64,000 bases of DNA from Treponema medium (GTDB lineage: Bacteria; Spirochaetota; Spirochaetia; Treponematales; Treponemataceae): positions 2,418,001 to 2,482,000 of the forward strand of contig NZ_CP031393.1 of assembly GCF_017161265.1 (NCBI RefSeq). Direction: 5' to 3'. Shown one piece after another: positions 18,799 to 28,309 of this stretch. A program made the position numbers and the translations under genes. Position 1 is the stretch's first letter. Every line of letters starts with the position of its first letter. The notes under the pieces are model-generated. The model was not told the DNA's origin. It made no database searches and worked only from the letters and a program-made list of their open reading frames with translations.

Positions 18799-18879
18799 AT
18801 TCGGTTTAATAATGCAATAAAAATACATTTATTCGGTCGAAAAACGCAGTAACTTATTGAATATTCGGTCGAAAAACGC
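18799..18879 (+). promoter_or_regulatory. Three 32-bp-spaced iterons upstream of the ATPase gene
   Basis: ATTCGGT begins at 18799, 18831 and 18863. The second and third are a 17-bp exact repeat (ATTCGGTCGAAAAACGC). The exact 32-bp period (three helical turns) places them on one face of the DNA, 28 bp before the ATPase ATG, as for an operator or protein-binding array. The binding protein is unknown. Confidence 0.4.
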
Positions 18880-18906
18880 TATCTTTGACTGAGAGGCGCT
18901 GTATTT

Positions 18907-20241
18907 ATGGAACGTACGATATTACATCAACTAATCAACTGGAAAAATAAGAAGAACCGTAAACCCCTGCTGATGACCGGTGTCCGGCAATGCGGTAAAA
19001 CGTATCTTATCCGTGAATTCGGCAAAAGAACATTTGAAGAAACAGCATACTTTAATTTTGATGGAAATTTGGGGCTGCAGTCGATCTTTGATTTCGATTT
19101 TAATGTTGAAAGAATCATCGATGAACTTGAAACTGCCGTGTACGGACATAAAATTCTCCCTGAAAAAACACTGATCATCTTTGATGAGATTCAAGATTGT
19201 CCGCGGGCAATACAGACGCTTAAATACTTTTACGAGGAAAAGCCGGAGTTGCACATTATTGCAGCAGGTTCGCTGCTGGGGGTCGCGCTGCGTAAAGAAG
19301 GGATATCGTTTCCGGTAGGTAAGGTCGACCGGCTTGAAATGTATCCGATGAGTTTTGAAGAATTTGTCATTGCAGACGGCGGGTCGAAATATATAGACGG
19401 TATCGGAAAATATGAGCTTGACCGTGAGCTGCCTGCACTTTATACGGTTCCGATGGAAAAATATCTGAAGAATTACTACATCGTCGGCGGAATGCCGGAA
19501 GCCGTACAAACGTGGATTGACACGCATGATTACCGTCAAGTAGAAGAAATACAAGAACAAATTTTAAAAGGCTATGCGGAAGATTTCGGCAAGCATACGA
19601 CCGCAGAAACGGCAACAAAAATACGGCTTATTTGGGAGGCAATTCCTTCGCAAATAGCGCGGGATAACAACAAGTTTATTTTTTCCCGCGTAAAAAAAAG
19701 CGCGCGCTCAAAAGACCTTGAAGATACGCTTGAGTGGTTGGTAAACGCAGGCATTGCCTATAAACTGACTATGGTGCCAACGCCGGAACTCCCCTTATCG
19801 GGAATGGCGGATAACACCTATTTTAAGGTATATATGGCCGATGTCGGATTACTCCGTAAAAAATCGAACATCCATTTTAAAACCATTCTTGAAGGAGATT
19901 CCGCTTATATACATTTCAAAGGTGCACTGACCGAAAACTACTGCCTCACTCAGCTAAAGTGTCTAGGCATAGAAAGTTATTTTTGGCGGACAAAGGCTGA
20001 TGCGGAACTTGATTTCTTAACCGATTATGCAGGCGCCGTCGTCCCTATTGAAGTAAAGTCTGCGGATAATACGAAAGCAAAAAGCCTCCAGCTATTTTGT
20101 TCCCGCTATGAACCTAAGACAGCGATTAAAGCGTCTCTTAAAAATGTGGGTAGTAATGTGATTGGCTCTACCTGTGTGTGGAGCCTTCCGCTGTATGCGT
20201 TATTCCGCGTCAAAGACTATCTAGCGCCTCTCTACAAGTAG
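18907..20241 (+). CDS. AAA ATPase with DUF4143-type C-terminus
   Basis: 444 residues. Walker A is GVRQCGKTYLIREF near residue 25 and Walker B is TLIIFDEIQDCPRAIQTL near residue 95, followed by the sensor-like ELHIIAAGSLLG. The C-terminal half has the DUF4143 pattern (GGMPEAVQTWI; a nuclease-like RTKADAELDFLTDYAGAVVPIEVKS, reminiscent of a PD-(D/E)XK core E-x-D...ExK). Such proteins are widespread, multi-copy and lineage-specific in anaerobes; their role is unclear, possibly defence or mobile-element control. It stands alone on the plus strand between two minus-strand operons, behind the iterons at 18799-18879. GAGAGG is 11 nt before the ATG. Confidence 0.85.
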   Translation: MERTILHQLINWKNKKNRKPLLMTGVRQCGKTYLIREFGKRTFEETAYFNFDGNLGLQSIFDFDFNVERIIDELETAVYGHKILPEKTLIIFDEIQDCPRAIQTLKYFYEEKPELHIIAAGSLLGVALRKEGISFPVGKVDRLEMYPMSFEEFVIADGGSKYIDGIGKYELDRELPALYTVPMEKYLKNYYIVGGMPEAVQTWIDTHDYRQVEEIQEQILKGYAEDFGKHTTAETATKIRLIWEAIPSQIARDNNKFIFSRVKKSARSKDLEDTLEWLVNAGIAYKLTMVPTPELPLSGMADNTYFKVYMADVGLLRKKSNIHFKTILEGDSAYIHFKGALTENYCLTQLKCLGIESYFWRTKADAELDFLTDYAGAVVPIEVKSADNTKAKSLQLFCSRYEPKTAIKASLKNVGSNVIGSTCVWSLPLYALFRVKDYLAPLYK

Positions 20242-20278
20242 CGCCCCGGATATCCCCTACTTGGTTTTAAACTGGGTA

Positions 20279-20320
20279 ATGGGTAATTGGAAATATAATT
20301 ACGCATCACCAATTACCCAT
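20279..20320. terminator. Hairpin between convergent ATPase and malG genes
   Basis: ATGGGTAATTGG (20279-20290) and CCAATTACCCAT (20309-20320) form a perfect 12-bp stem with an 18-nt loop, between convergent genes. The ATGGGTAATT motif also occurs near 18737 and 41941, so it may be a dispersed repeat acting as terminator. Confidence 0.55.
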
Positions 20321-20345
20321 TGCCAATTCTTTGCCCTGCCCTTTT

Positions 20346-21230
20346 CTACTCTTTTACCGCTCCGGCAGCAAGGGACTTGAGCAGGAATTTCTGCCCTGCC
20401 ATAAACAGCAGCGTAAACGGTACCGCAACGAGCAGCGCTCCGGCGGCAAACATCGTAAAGTTATCGTTTGCGCGGCCGTTAATCAGCTCGAAAAGGCCGA
20501 GCGCCAAGGTCTTTTTATCGTCGCTGCGCAAAATAAGGCGCGGGAAGATAAAGTCCATCCACGGCGCAGTAAAGCTGGTAAGCGCAAGGAACATAATCAT
20601 CGGCTTTACCATCGGCAGTACGATTTTCACGTATGTGGTAAATGAACCGGCGCCGTCGACATGGGCGGCTTCTTCAACGCTTTTCGGCACCGTATCAAAA
20701 TAGCCTTTCATCAGCCATACGTTAAAAGGCACACTGCCCGCCGCATATACCAAAAGGAGTCCCCAATGGGTATTTAAGCCGTTTATCTTCCATAATAGCA
20801 CATACGTTGCAACCATTCCGATAAAGCTTGGGAACATCTGCAGCACAATCATAGAAGCGAGCAGCGGCTTCCGCAGCGGGAACCTAAAACGGGAAAAGAT
20901 ATAGGCGGCGGTTACGCAGACAGCCAAGGTCAAAAGAACATTGAACACCGCAATTTTGAGGGTATTGCCGTACCATTTAACGTAGTTGGTGCCGCGCACA
21001 TCGGTTGTACCTTCGACGATTTTGTCCGCGGGTGTTAAAAGCCGTTTAAACTGATACACCGACGGTTCCTTGGGAATAGGAGAAATGCTTGTTGCCGCCA
21101 ACGAATTGGTCTTGGTAAAGGCTGCGCCGACCGTAAAGGCAACGGGATAGAGGACAAAGAGCACCGTCGAAATAAGGACGGTATACAGGATAATCAGCAC
21201 CAGTATGGTACTCAGAGAATGCTTTTTCAT
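20346..21230 (-). CDS. malG: Maltodextrin ABC transporter permease MalG
   Basis: 294 residues with six predicted transmembrane helices (first at ILVLIILYTVLISTVLFVLYPV) and a binding-protein-dependent transport signature near residue 190 (EEAAHVDGAGSFTTYVKIVLPMVKPM, the EAA loop that contacts the ATPase). The C-terminus ends AAGAVKE. With MalF it forms the membrane channel for maltose and maltodextrins. The start overlaps the malF stop by one base (TAATG). No malK ATPase is in the operon; a shared MsmX-like ATPase elsewhere is likely. The identity is supported by the neighbouring binding protein and starch-degrading enzymes. Confidence 0.92.
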   Translation of the reverse strand: MKKHSLSTILVLIILYTVLISTVLFVLYPVAFTVGAAFTKTNSLAATSISPIPKEPSVYQFKRLLTPADKIVEGTTDVRGTNYVKWYGNTLKIAVFNVLLTLAVCVTAAYIFSRFRFPLRKPLLASMIVLQMFPSFIGMVATYVLLWKINGLNTHWGLLLVYAAGSVPFNVWLMKGYFDTVPKSVEEAAHVDGAGSFTTYVKIVLPMVKPMIMFLALTSFTAPWMDFIFPRLILRSDDKKTLALGLFELINGRANDNFTMFAAGALLVAVPFTLLFMAGQKFLLKSLAAGAVKE

Positions 21231-22612
21231 TACAGTTCTCCTTCTTTAAACGCCTTGGTATGCGTAAAATTATAGACTGCGAACGGTACCAGCACGACAA
21301 ACACAAGGATCGAAAGTACCGAGGCAAGGTTGTATAAAGTCGGCGTATCATACGTAAGTTTATAAATCCACGAAATCAACAGGTCGGTTGCGCCTGCCTT
21401 TGTCTGAATACTGTCGTCAAGATTCGGACCGCCGGCAGTAAGGAAGTATACCGCGCCGAAGTTGTTGATATTGGCGGCAAACTGCATAATGAGAATAGGC
21501 ATCGTTTGGAACAGCACCAGCGGGAGTGTGATGCGGAAGAACTGCTGCATCTTATTCGCGCCGTCGATGGTTGCCGCCTCATAAATATCCGCAGGGATGG
21601 CCGTCATATTGCTGGTAATTAATATCATACTATACGGAAAGCCGATCCAAATATTGACCAACAGCATCGTAATCTTTGCCATAAACGGATCGGAAAGCCA
21701 CTTAATCGGTTCACTTAAAAGACCGAACTGCATCAGCGAGCGGTTGATGGGGCCGAATGTTCCGTTTAAAAGGTTCGCCCAAATGAACAAGCTCAGCATA
21801 ACCGGAATGGCATACGGTAGGATAAACACGGTTCGGAAGAATTTCGGCAGCTTGATGCGCTTGTCGACGAGGATAACCGCGAAGATCATACCGGTAAAGT
21901 AACAGGTTGTGGTTGCAAAGAACGCCCAGATAACCGTCCACAGAGCGACGCGCCCGAAGGCGGAAAACCAGCTGTTTGCCATCTTTGAATTAAACATCGT
22001 GATAAAGTTTTCAAAACCGACCCAATCGACAAGGTTGTTCGGCGGAATGTGCTTGGGTGATGAATAATTCGTAAAGGCAACCAGCGCCGAAAAGATGAGC
22101 GGCAAAACAGTGAAAAACAAGATCAAGAGGATCGCAGGGCTCAGTCCGAGATACGGAAAGGCCGATTCGACAAACTTCTTACGGGCTTCCGCCGCGGACG
22201 GATAACGCTGCTTTTCCACGATATAGGCCGCCGTTTTTTTGGCAGTGATCACGTTCGCAACATATATGCCGATAAATACGACGAGCAGCAATACGGTGAT
22301 AAGGCCGCCGATCATCATGAAGATGGAATGATCCTTCATCTTGATAGGGACATTCGGTTTTTCTTCTCCGAGCGTGATAAGGCCGATCAGACTCCGCACG
22401 ATGGGGCCTTTTCCATTGAACTGCATAACCGTCTGATCAAAAAAGATCAAAAATAATACCGCCAATTCCATCAAAGCGAAAAAGGCGCCGCGCACATATT
22501 GCTTTAAATAGAGGATCTGACCGAGCCCCATAAAGCACGTCGATGCGGTTGACGTCTTTTTGATAATTGATTTGTCGATAACGGCGGCACCTTGTAAGGT
22601 CGTTGTAGCCAT
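21230..22612 (-). CDS. malF: Maltodextrin ABC transporter permease MalF
   Basis: 460 residues. An N-terminal extension with three helices (YVRGAFFALMELAVLFLIFF; SIFMMIGGLITVLLLVVFIGIYV) precedes the permease core; a large periplasmic-type loop is short here, as in Gram-positive MalF proteins. The EAA loop reads YEAATIDGANKMQQFFRITLPL. ATG 22612 follows a strong AAGGAGGAG. It forms the heterodimer with MalG and receives maltodextrin from MalE. The gene lies between the GH13 enzyme and malG in one minus-strand operon. Confidence 0.92.
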   Translation of the reverse strand: MATTTLQGAAVIDKSIIKKTSTASTCFMGLGQILYLKQYVRGAFFALMELAVLFLIFFDQTVMQFNGKGPIVRSLIGLITLGEEKPNVPIKMKDHSIFMMIGGLITVLLLVVFIGIYVANVITAKKTAAYIVEKQRYPSAAEARKKFVESAFPYLGLSPAILLILFFTVLPLIFSALVAFTNYSSPKHIPPNNLVDWVGFENFITMFNSKMANSWFSAFGRVALWTVIWAFFATTTCYFTGMIFAVILVDKRIKLPKFFRTVFILPYAIPVMLSLFIWANLLNGTFGPINRSLMQFGLLSEPIKWLSDPFMAKITMLLVNIWIGFPYSMILITSNMTAIPADIYEAATIDGANKMQQFFRITLPLVLFQTMPILIMQFAANINNFGAVYFLTAGGPNLDDSIQTKAGATDLLISWIYKLTYDTPTLYNLASVLSILVFVVLVPFAVYNFTHTKAFKEGEL

Positions 22613-22631
22613 TAAAACTCCTCCTTATATA

Positions 22632-24530
22632 TTACCCATGTTCAAAAAAGATAAAGCCGCCGGGCTGTACCGTTTTATCCCTGCAGCGCAGGGAGAGGTA
22701 TACCCGTGCCTTTTCATCTATTATCTGTGCGATTGATACCGGAGCCGTACCGCAATTGAGAATGAGGTCTATGCTCCGCGTAATCGGAACTCCCGTGCTT
22801 TCAACGGTCTCCGTAGTTTCCGCAGGTTCTACCGTTTCGGCATACTTTTGCAAATGAATAATTCTATTCGATTCGCTTTCGGTAAGCGGCACGTCATGCA
22901 GATATGAGTAACCGGAAGCGGTCATTGCCGGATGCGTATGGCGCAAAGCAATCAACTGCCGCATCATGCTCACCGGTTCGGCGTATTCACCTACTTCGAT
23001 AGCCTGCCACGGCATACAGCGGCGGCAATCGGGATCATTTCCGCCTGCAAGCAAAACCTCGCTGCCGTAATAGATACACGGCGAACCGGGCAGGCTCAAC
23101 AGCAGGGCGTATTGCTGCCATACGGCGGACACATCACCGCCGTTGCGGGTAAAAAGGCGCGGCGTATCATGGGAGTCCAGCAGATTAAACAGGCCTACGG
23201 TAACAGGTTCGGGATAGGCCGTAAAAACAGCGTTTATGTCCTGCTCCAAAGTCAGGGCGGGCAGCGTTTTATCGTAAAAGAATTTCCAGAAGCACAGCGC
23301 GAGCGGATAATTCATTACCGAATCCAACTCACCGCCGCGCAGCCACGGCAAGGCACTGCGCCATATTTCTCCAAGCAGGTAAAAGTCTTTTTTAAGACTG
23401 CGCATCCGCCGATAAAGCTGCCTGCAAAATGTGTGCGAAAGCTCATTCGCAACATCGAGCCGGAGCCCATCAATATCATAACTGCGCACCCATGTTTCGC
23501 ATACGTTCAGTAGGTAATCGACGACGGCAGGATTATTGGTATTCAGCTTCGGCATCGTATCGACATACGCAAACGTACTGTACCGCCCGCTCTTTCCGTT
23601 TGTACCGGACGGTCGGCTTCGGCTCGCGGCGGCTTCACATTCCGGTTCTGCAACGGTTTCAAACGGCCATTCTTGTACGATAAACCAATCGAAATACGGC
23701 GAGGCTTTTCCATTGCGAACGACATCCTGCCACAGTGCAAAGTCCCAGCCGCAGTGGTTAAAGACGCCATCCAGCATCACTTTTATACCGCGTGCATGGG
23801 CTTCCTTTACCAACATGCATAAGTCTTCCGCAGTACCGAATGCAGGATCGATATTCAGATAATCGGATGTATCATACTTATGCACACTCGGCGAAGCATT
23901 AACCGGATTAAGATATAAGCCGGTAATGTTCAAATCGGCAAGATAGCCGAGCTTTTCGGTAATACCCCGAAGCGTACCGCCATAGTGTTCATTGTTGGTA
24001 ACAGCATCCTCGGCAGCAGGCCACGGCAGAGCATTCGGTTTCTGCGAGGCGGTATCCCTGCAAAACCGATCGGGAAAAATTTGATACCACACTGTGCGGG
24101 GTACCCAATCCGGTACGCGGACGCATTCAGCGCCGTCCAGCCACGGAAACTCAAAACCGGGAAAATTACCGGTTATCCGGCGCAGCGTAACAAGCTCATC
24201 CGCCGTGTAAAACCCGTTTTCCAGACAGTAGCGGACATCGCCTTCATCTTGACCGTGCAGTTCAAAGCAGTATTTACACCGTCCATAAGGCGACGTAACC
24301 GTTACCTGCCACCATGTATGGTAGGGAAGATCTTTTTTGCGGGTGATTTCCTGCCGTTTGCCTTCCCATGCCCATCCGCCCGGTGTTACCGAACCGTCGA
24401 ACGGATCTCCGTATACAATAAATACACGCCGTATGTCGCTGCCGGTTTTAAGGCTGATCATAAGTTCATTTTCATTGAGCGGATAACAAAAATTATCCGT
24501 ACTGCGATGTTCTATTGCCGAAAACTGCAT
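22632..24530 (-). CDS. GH13 cyclomaltodextrinase/neopullulanase-like enzyme
   Basis: 632 residues from ATG 24530 (a GTG three codons earlier is also open). The first ~115 residues form the N-terminal beta domain of neopullulanase-type enzymes. The TIM barrel follows with the four GH13 regions: GVFNHCG, GLRLDVANEL (nucleophile Asp), LGEIW (acid/base Glu) and LDSHDTPR. It hydrolyses alpha-1,4 (and possibly alpha-1,6) bonds of imported maltodextrins. There is no signal peptide, so it is cytoplasmic and works after MalEFG. A Thr/Glu-rich low-complexity stretch near residue 585 (ETVEPAETTETVES) is unusual. It precedes malF in the operon by 19 bp. Confidence 0.9.
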   Translation of the reverse strand: MQFSAIEHRSTDNFCYPLNENELMISLKTGSDIRRVFIVYGDPFDGSVTPGGWAWEGKRQEITRKKDLPYHTWWQVTVTSPYGRCKYCFELHGQDEGDVRYCLENGFYTADELVTLRRITGNFPGFEFPWLDGAECVRVPDWVPRTVWYQIFPDRFCRDTASQKPNALPWPAAEDAVTNNEHYGGTLRGITEKLGYLADLNITGLYLNPVNASPSVHKYDTSDYLNIDPAFGTAEDLCMLVKEAHARGIKVMLDGVFNHCGWDFALWQDVVRNGKASPYFDWFIVQEWPFETVAEPECEAAASRSRPSGTNGKSGRYSTFAYVDTMPKLNTNNPAVVDYLLNVCETWVRSYDIDGLRLDVANELSHTFCRQLYRRMRSLKKDFYLLGEIWRSALPWLRGGELDSVMNYPLALCFWKFFYDKTLPALTLEQDINAVFTAYPEPVTVGLFNLLDSHDTPRLFTRNGGDVSAVWQQYALLLSLPGSPCIYYGSEVLLAGGNDPDCRRCMPWQAIEVGEYAEPVSMMRQLIALRHTHPAMTASGYSYLHDVPLTESESNRIIHLQKYAETVEPAETTETVESTGVPITRSIDLILNCGTAPVSIAQIIDEKARVYLSLRCRDKTVQPGGFIFFEHG

Positions 24531-24555
24531 ACCAAGCACCTATAGCTAAGGGAAC

Positions 24556-24654
24556 TGTCAAAAACCCGATTCGCAATCCGTTTTACAGACTGTGAATCGG
24601 GTTTTAAAAGATACCGTTTGGGAACCTCTAAAAACGTGAGTTTTTAGAAATACC
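24556..24654 (-). repeat. Hairpin pair between malE and the GH13 gene
   Basis: Two stems: AAAACCCGATTC...GAATCGGGTTTT (about 24561-24605) and TCTAAAAA/TTTTTAGA (24627-24648) followed by AATACCC. The second is the same TTCTAAAAA-type hairpin as at 13506 and 36584. In an operon this position is typical of a processing or attenuation element that keeps malE expression above that of downstream genes. Confidence 0.55.
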
Positions 24655-25872
24655 CTATTGTATCGACTCCATTGTAGCCGCAGCAGCATTCAGTTTTTCC
24701 GTAACATTGCCGCCGTCCCAGATATTCGCAAAAGTTGCATTCATTGCAGACCAGTATTTGCCCATTTCGGGAATGGTGGGCATCGGTGTTGCGTATTGCG
24801 CCTGTGCTAAAATACCTTGACTTAACGGATCGGTGATGGTGATATCGGAGCGGGGCGGAATTTGTTTGGTCATTTCGTACCGTTTTTCCAATATCGGCTT
24901 TGAAGTAAGGAATTTTGCAAAGTCTTGCGCTTCCGCCGGATGATCACTGTAAGCGCTGACAAAGGCCATGCGAAGACCGGAGAACGATGCCGGAGGATTG
25001 GTCATACCGGGAAATACCGGAATGGGTGCAATACCGTAGTTAAGGCCTGTTTTTGAAAAATCGGAGATCTTCCACGGACCGGTAATAATCATCGCGGCTT
25101 TACCTTCCGCAAACGAGGAATTGCAGAAATCGTCGGTAATGTCACCTGATGGAACATCGAGCATCTTCTTACGCAGGCTCTGGAAATAGGTTAAGCCGGT
25201 AATAGCATTGGGGCTATTGATGTTGTGCTGCTTGGGATCATCGCCGTTCGGGCCAAAAAGCGGTGCACCGAAGCCGCTCATAAAGATGTAGTTAAAGTAT
25301 GCATTTCCGACACCCCAGACCAATGCATATTTATTTTGAGCTTTATCGTTCCACGTCTTTGCAAACGATTCCATCTCTTCCCATGTTTTGGGAGCTTCCG
25401 GCAACAAGTCTTTATTATAGAACAATGCGTAGGTTTCGATTGCAAGCGGATACCCGTAGTTTTTTCCCTCATACGCGGCGGATGTCAATGCAGCGGGGAT
25501 AAAGTTATCGAGAACAGACGCATCGTCAAAGGGGAGAATATGACCGCCTGCGACAAGGGCGCCGATGTGGTCGTGCGGTGCAACAAAGATATCCGCACCG
25601 ACACCTGCAGGGCCGTCCATTTCAATCTTTGTACGCGCATCGGTCGACTGAACCGGTTCATACACAAAGGATACGTTCGGATGCGTTTTTTTGTATTCTT
25701 CCGCAGCGAACAGCATAAAATCTTTTTCGGCGCCTTCGGATTCCCATATTTTGATGGTAACCGTTTCGCCTTTCATATCACCTTTCTTCTCGGAACCTCC
25801 GCCGCACCCCGTAAGAGCAAGAAGAAGCACCAAAGATACACAGGCCGAAAGCCCTATCATTGCTTTTTTCAT
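24655..25872 (-). CDS. malE: Maltose/maltodextrin-binding lipoprotein MalE
   Basis: 405 residues. A signal peptide ends in a lipobox (LLALTGCGGG, Cys23), so the protein is tethered in the periplasm. The mature part is a type I sugar-binding protein: VTIKIWESEGAEKDF at the start, APKTWEEMESFAKTW in the hinge region, and AAMIITGPWKISDF later, as in MalE-type proteins. It captures maltodextrins for MalFG. GGAGGTG precedes ATG 25872. It follows pulA on the same strand after a 126-bp palindromic element. The family is clear; the exact sugar is inferred from the pullulanase and neopullulanase neighbours. Confidence 0.9.
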   Translation of the reverse strand: MKKAMIGLSACVSLVLLLALTGCGGGSEKKGDMKGETVTIKIWESEGAEKDFMLFAAEEYKKTHPNVSFVYEPVQSTDARTKIEMDGPAGVGADIFVAPHDHIGALVAGGHILPFDDASVLDNFIPAALTSAAYEGKNYGYPLAIETYALFYNKDLLPEAPKTWEEMESFAKTWNDKAQNKYALVWGVGNAYFNYIFMSGFGAPLFGPNGDDPKQHNINSPNAITGLTYFQSLRKKMLDVPSGDITDDFCNSSFAEGKAAMIITGPWKISDFSKTGLNYGIAPIPVFPGMTNPPASFSGLRMAFVSAYSDHPAEAQDFAKFLTSKPILEKRYEMTKQIPPRSDITITDPLSQGILAQAQYATPMPTIPEMGKYWSAMNATFANIWDGGNVTEKLNAAAATMESIQ

Positions 25873-25906
25873 ATAACACCTCCAATCTGTTATGAAAAAA
25901 ATCTAC

Positions 25907-26032
25907 TAAACCTATTCGGAAACTTCCGTTTCTGAACAGGTTACCTTGAAATGCGATGTTCTAAATCCTGCTATTTGTACAATTTAGAACTCGCCGACCT
26001 GTTCGACAACGAAGTTATCGAACAGGTCTATT
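25907..26032 (+). repeat. 126-bp three-hairpin element, copy 1
   Basis: Three hairpins in a row: ACCTATTC.../GAACAGGT with inner GAAACTTCCGTTTC; GTTCTAAATC.../ATTTAGAAC; and GACCTGTTCG.../CGAACAGGTC. It matches 33879-34004 in inverse orientation with about ten differences over the same length. Its right edge contains the pulA stop codon (26028-26030). It separates pulA from malE. Confidence 0.85.
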
Positions 26033-28085
26033 CACTGCGAAAAATAGCCGCAGTGTACGGATCTAGTATGATCCGGTTTTGCTCAAATCGTATACCGGAC
26101 GGACATGTAATACCGTCCGGAGATGCCGCCGCTCCGTCGACAAAAACGGTGTTTTTTTTTACTGTGTCGACGAGTGCAAAGCGTTGTTCCGTTCCCGCCG
26201 CATTAAACAACAAAAACCACGTGCCGTCCGTCCAGTCGAGTGTGTACCCGAATGCCTGCCCGCACTGTTTCTCCGTTTCGGACAATGCTCCGGCATCACT
26301 CTTTACGGCACATCGGTTACCGCTGCAATCACCCGATGCAGCAACCGCTACATCTTCTGCGGGCAAAAATGCGGCGGCTTGTGCAATGCGTCCGGCATTT
26401 CCTATTCTAAACACGTCAAACCGTTTCCGCAACGCGATAAGCCCGCGCGTGTATGCGAGCAGCTCGGCGTAATCCTCATCGAGCGTCCACACAATGCGGT
26501 TAACGCTGTCCGAAGCATCATAGCTGTTTCGCACAAAAGCGCCGGTACATTCTTCCGCTGCTCCGTGCACATTCGGCTTGGTACGCCCCCGTTCCTGTCC
26601 GGCGTGTAAGAATGCGATCCCTTGACAGGTAAGCGCCAGCGCGTTGCCGAGTTTGATACGGGCAATCAGCTCCTGCCGTTGTGCAGGAATGCTTTCATCA
26701 AGCCCTGCATTATGGGCAATGCAGTCGTGCAGCGTCAGCCCGTCGTGGCAAACAAGGTACTGCACGTTATCACCCGGGCTGTCGGCGGTGTAATTGCACT
26801 GAGGTAAACCGATACAGTTGCAAAAGAGCTGTCTAAGATCGACGTTGCCGCCGGTTAAAAAGCCCTTGTCCTCTTCATTCATACCGCCTGCTTTTACCAA
26901 ATCGCGAAATTCGTCGTTAAAGACGGCAACGCTGTCGGTTTGGGTCATGTACCGCTGATCCATACCGACGGTACCTTCGGTTCCGTTATACAGCTTCCAG
27001 CCTTCCCCGATGAACAGTACCGACGGATTAAGTTCGCTGCAGCGGTTGTACGCCGCCAGCACCGTCTCGGTATCGAGTAATCCCATCAGATCAAACCGAA
27101 AGCCGTCAACCTTATAGTTTTTCACCCAGTGTACAGCCGAATCAACGATGAGCTTTCGTGCCATCGGCCGCTCCGAGGCAATATCGTTCCCGCAACACGA
27201 GCCGTTGGTATAGCTGCCGTCGGGATTTGTCCGAAAGTAATAGCCCGGAACAATCGCGTCGAAAAGATCGGTGCGTACAACATGATTATACACCACGTCG
27301 AGCACTACACCGAGCCCTGCCCGATGGCACTCATTAATCAGCTCCCGCAATTCGCGTACGCGGCTTTCGGGATTTTCAGGCTCGCTTGCATACCAGCCTT
27401 CGGGCGTAAAATAGTTGTGCGGATCGTAGCCCCAGTTGTAGTTGTTGTTATGCACGGTACCGGCATCTTCATACTGCTGATATGTCTCGTTCGTGTAGTA
27501 AAAGTTCAGTACCGGCATCAGCTGAATATGCGTAATGCCCAGTTCGCGTAAGTAGGGGATTTTTTCGATAAAGGCTTTATACGTGCCGGGGATATTTTTA
27601 ACACCGGAGTCGGGACTTGCGGTAAAATCGCGGACGGACACTTCGTAAATAATCGCATCCTCCCGTTTTTGCAAGGTGATATACGGATATTCCCGCTCCG
27701 GTTTGAGCGTTTCTTTTTGCAGGTTGATAATAGCGCCCCGTCCGATACCACCGCTACCGGTACAAGCCGCCATCGAGAGGCTGTACGGATCCAGCACAGT
27801 ATGCGTTCCCGTTTCGTTTGTCAGCGTATAATCGTAAAAGAACAGTTCCGGATCCCGCTCCGCAAAGATGCCGCACCACAGACCGGTTGCATCGTCATAC
27901 CGAAGCGGAACCGTAAAAGTAGGCGTTAAATCACCGGCGTTTTGATAGAGGTTTACCGACACATCACGGGAAGTCGGCGCCCATAAAGAAAAACGGCAGC
28001 TATGCGCGGCGGCATCATACACAGCGCCGAGCTGCATATCGTGAGGCGGAATTGTCTGTTCAAGAGTTTTGACAAGTGTTTCCAT
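26028..28085 (-). CDS. pulA: Type I pullulanase
   Basis: 685 residues from ATG 28085 (GGAG 6 nt upstream). An N-terminal CBM48-like domain (RFSLWAPTSRDVSVNLY) precedes the GH13 barrel with the pullulanase signature YNWGYDPHNYF and the catalytic regions DVVYNHV, GFRFDLMGLLD (nucleophile), FIGEGW (acid/base) and CHDGLTLHD. It cuts alpha-1,6 branches of glycogen or branched maltodextrins. There is no signal peptide, so it is probably cytoplasmic. It is the first gene of the operon with malE, GH13, malF and malG. The stop codon TAG lies inside a palindromic element, so the last residues may differ from the ancestral C-terminus. Confidence 0.93.
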   Translation of the reverse strand: METLVKTLEQTIPPHDMQLGAVYDAAAHSCRFSLWAPTSRDVSVNLYQNAGDLTPTFTVPLRYDDATGLWCGIFAERDPELFFYDYTLTNETGTHTVLDPYSLSMAACTGSGGIGRGAIINLQKETLKPEREYPYITLQKREDAIIYEVSVRDFTASPDSGVKNIPGTYKAFIEKIPYLRELGITHIQLMPVLNFYYTNETYQQYEDAGTVHNNNYNWGYDPHNYFTPEGWYASEPENPESRVRELRELINECHRAGLGVVLDVVYNHVVRTDLFDAIVPGYYFRTNPDGSYTNGSCCGNDIASERPMARKLIVDSAVHWVKNYKVDGFRFDLMGLLDTETVLAAYNRCSELNPSVLFIGEGWKLYNGTEGTVGMDQRYMTQTDSVAVFNDEFRDLVKAGGMNEEDKGFLTGGNVDLRQLFCNCIGLPQCNYTADSPGDNVQYLVCHDGLTLHDCIAHNAGLDESIPAQRQELIARIKLGNALALTCQGIAFLHAGQERGRTKPNVHGAAEECTGAFVRNSYDASDSVNRIVWTLDEDYAELLAYTRGLIALRKRFDVFRIGNAGRIAQAAAFLPAEDVAVAASGDCSGNRCAVKSDAGALSETEKQCGQAFGYTLDWTDGTWFLLFNAAGTEQRFALVDTVKKNTVFVDGAAASPDGITCPSGIRFEQNRIILDPYTAAIFRSE

Positions 28086-28106
28086 AAGTCTCCACATCGA
28101 TACTTC

Positions 28107-28136
28107 ATAATAGCATATTATCTCTGAAATCACCAA
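28107..28136 (-). promoter_or_regulatory. Putative promoter of the pulA-mal operon
   Basis: Minus strand: TTGGTG (28131-28136), 18-bp spacer, TATTAT (28107-28112), 22 bp before the pulA ATG at 28085. Boxes and spacing fit a housekeeping promoter. Confidence 0.5.
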
Positions 28137-28161
28137 TATATAAATATTTTTTTGAGTGGGC

Positions 28162-28248
28162 GGGTAAACGCATCAGGCAGAGTAGATAAAAAGCGCAGGA
28201 TCATTGGGGCTGCGGGGTTATTAAAAAAACGGCCTGACGCGTTTACCC
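28162..28248. repeat. Long inverted repeat between divergent pulA and pcnB
   Basis: GGGTAAACGCATCAGGC (28162-28178) and GCCTGACGCGTTTACCC (28232-28248) pair over 16 of 17 positions around a 53-nt loop. It could be an operator pair or another palindromic element; a MalR-type regulator is not in the window. Confidence 0.5.
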
Positions 28249-28309
28249 TGACAACCTATCAATATCAGATTGACAGAATTGAAAATTCACGGCACAATAT
28301 TCCGTTGTA

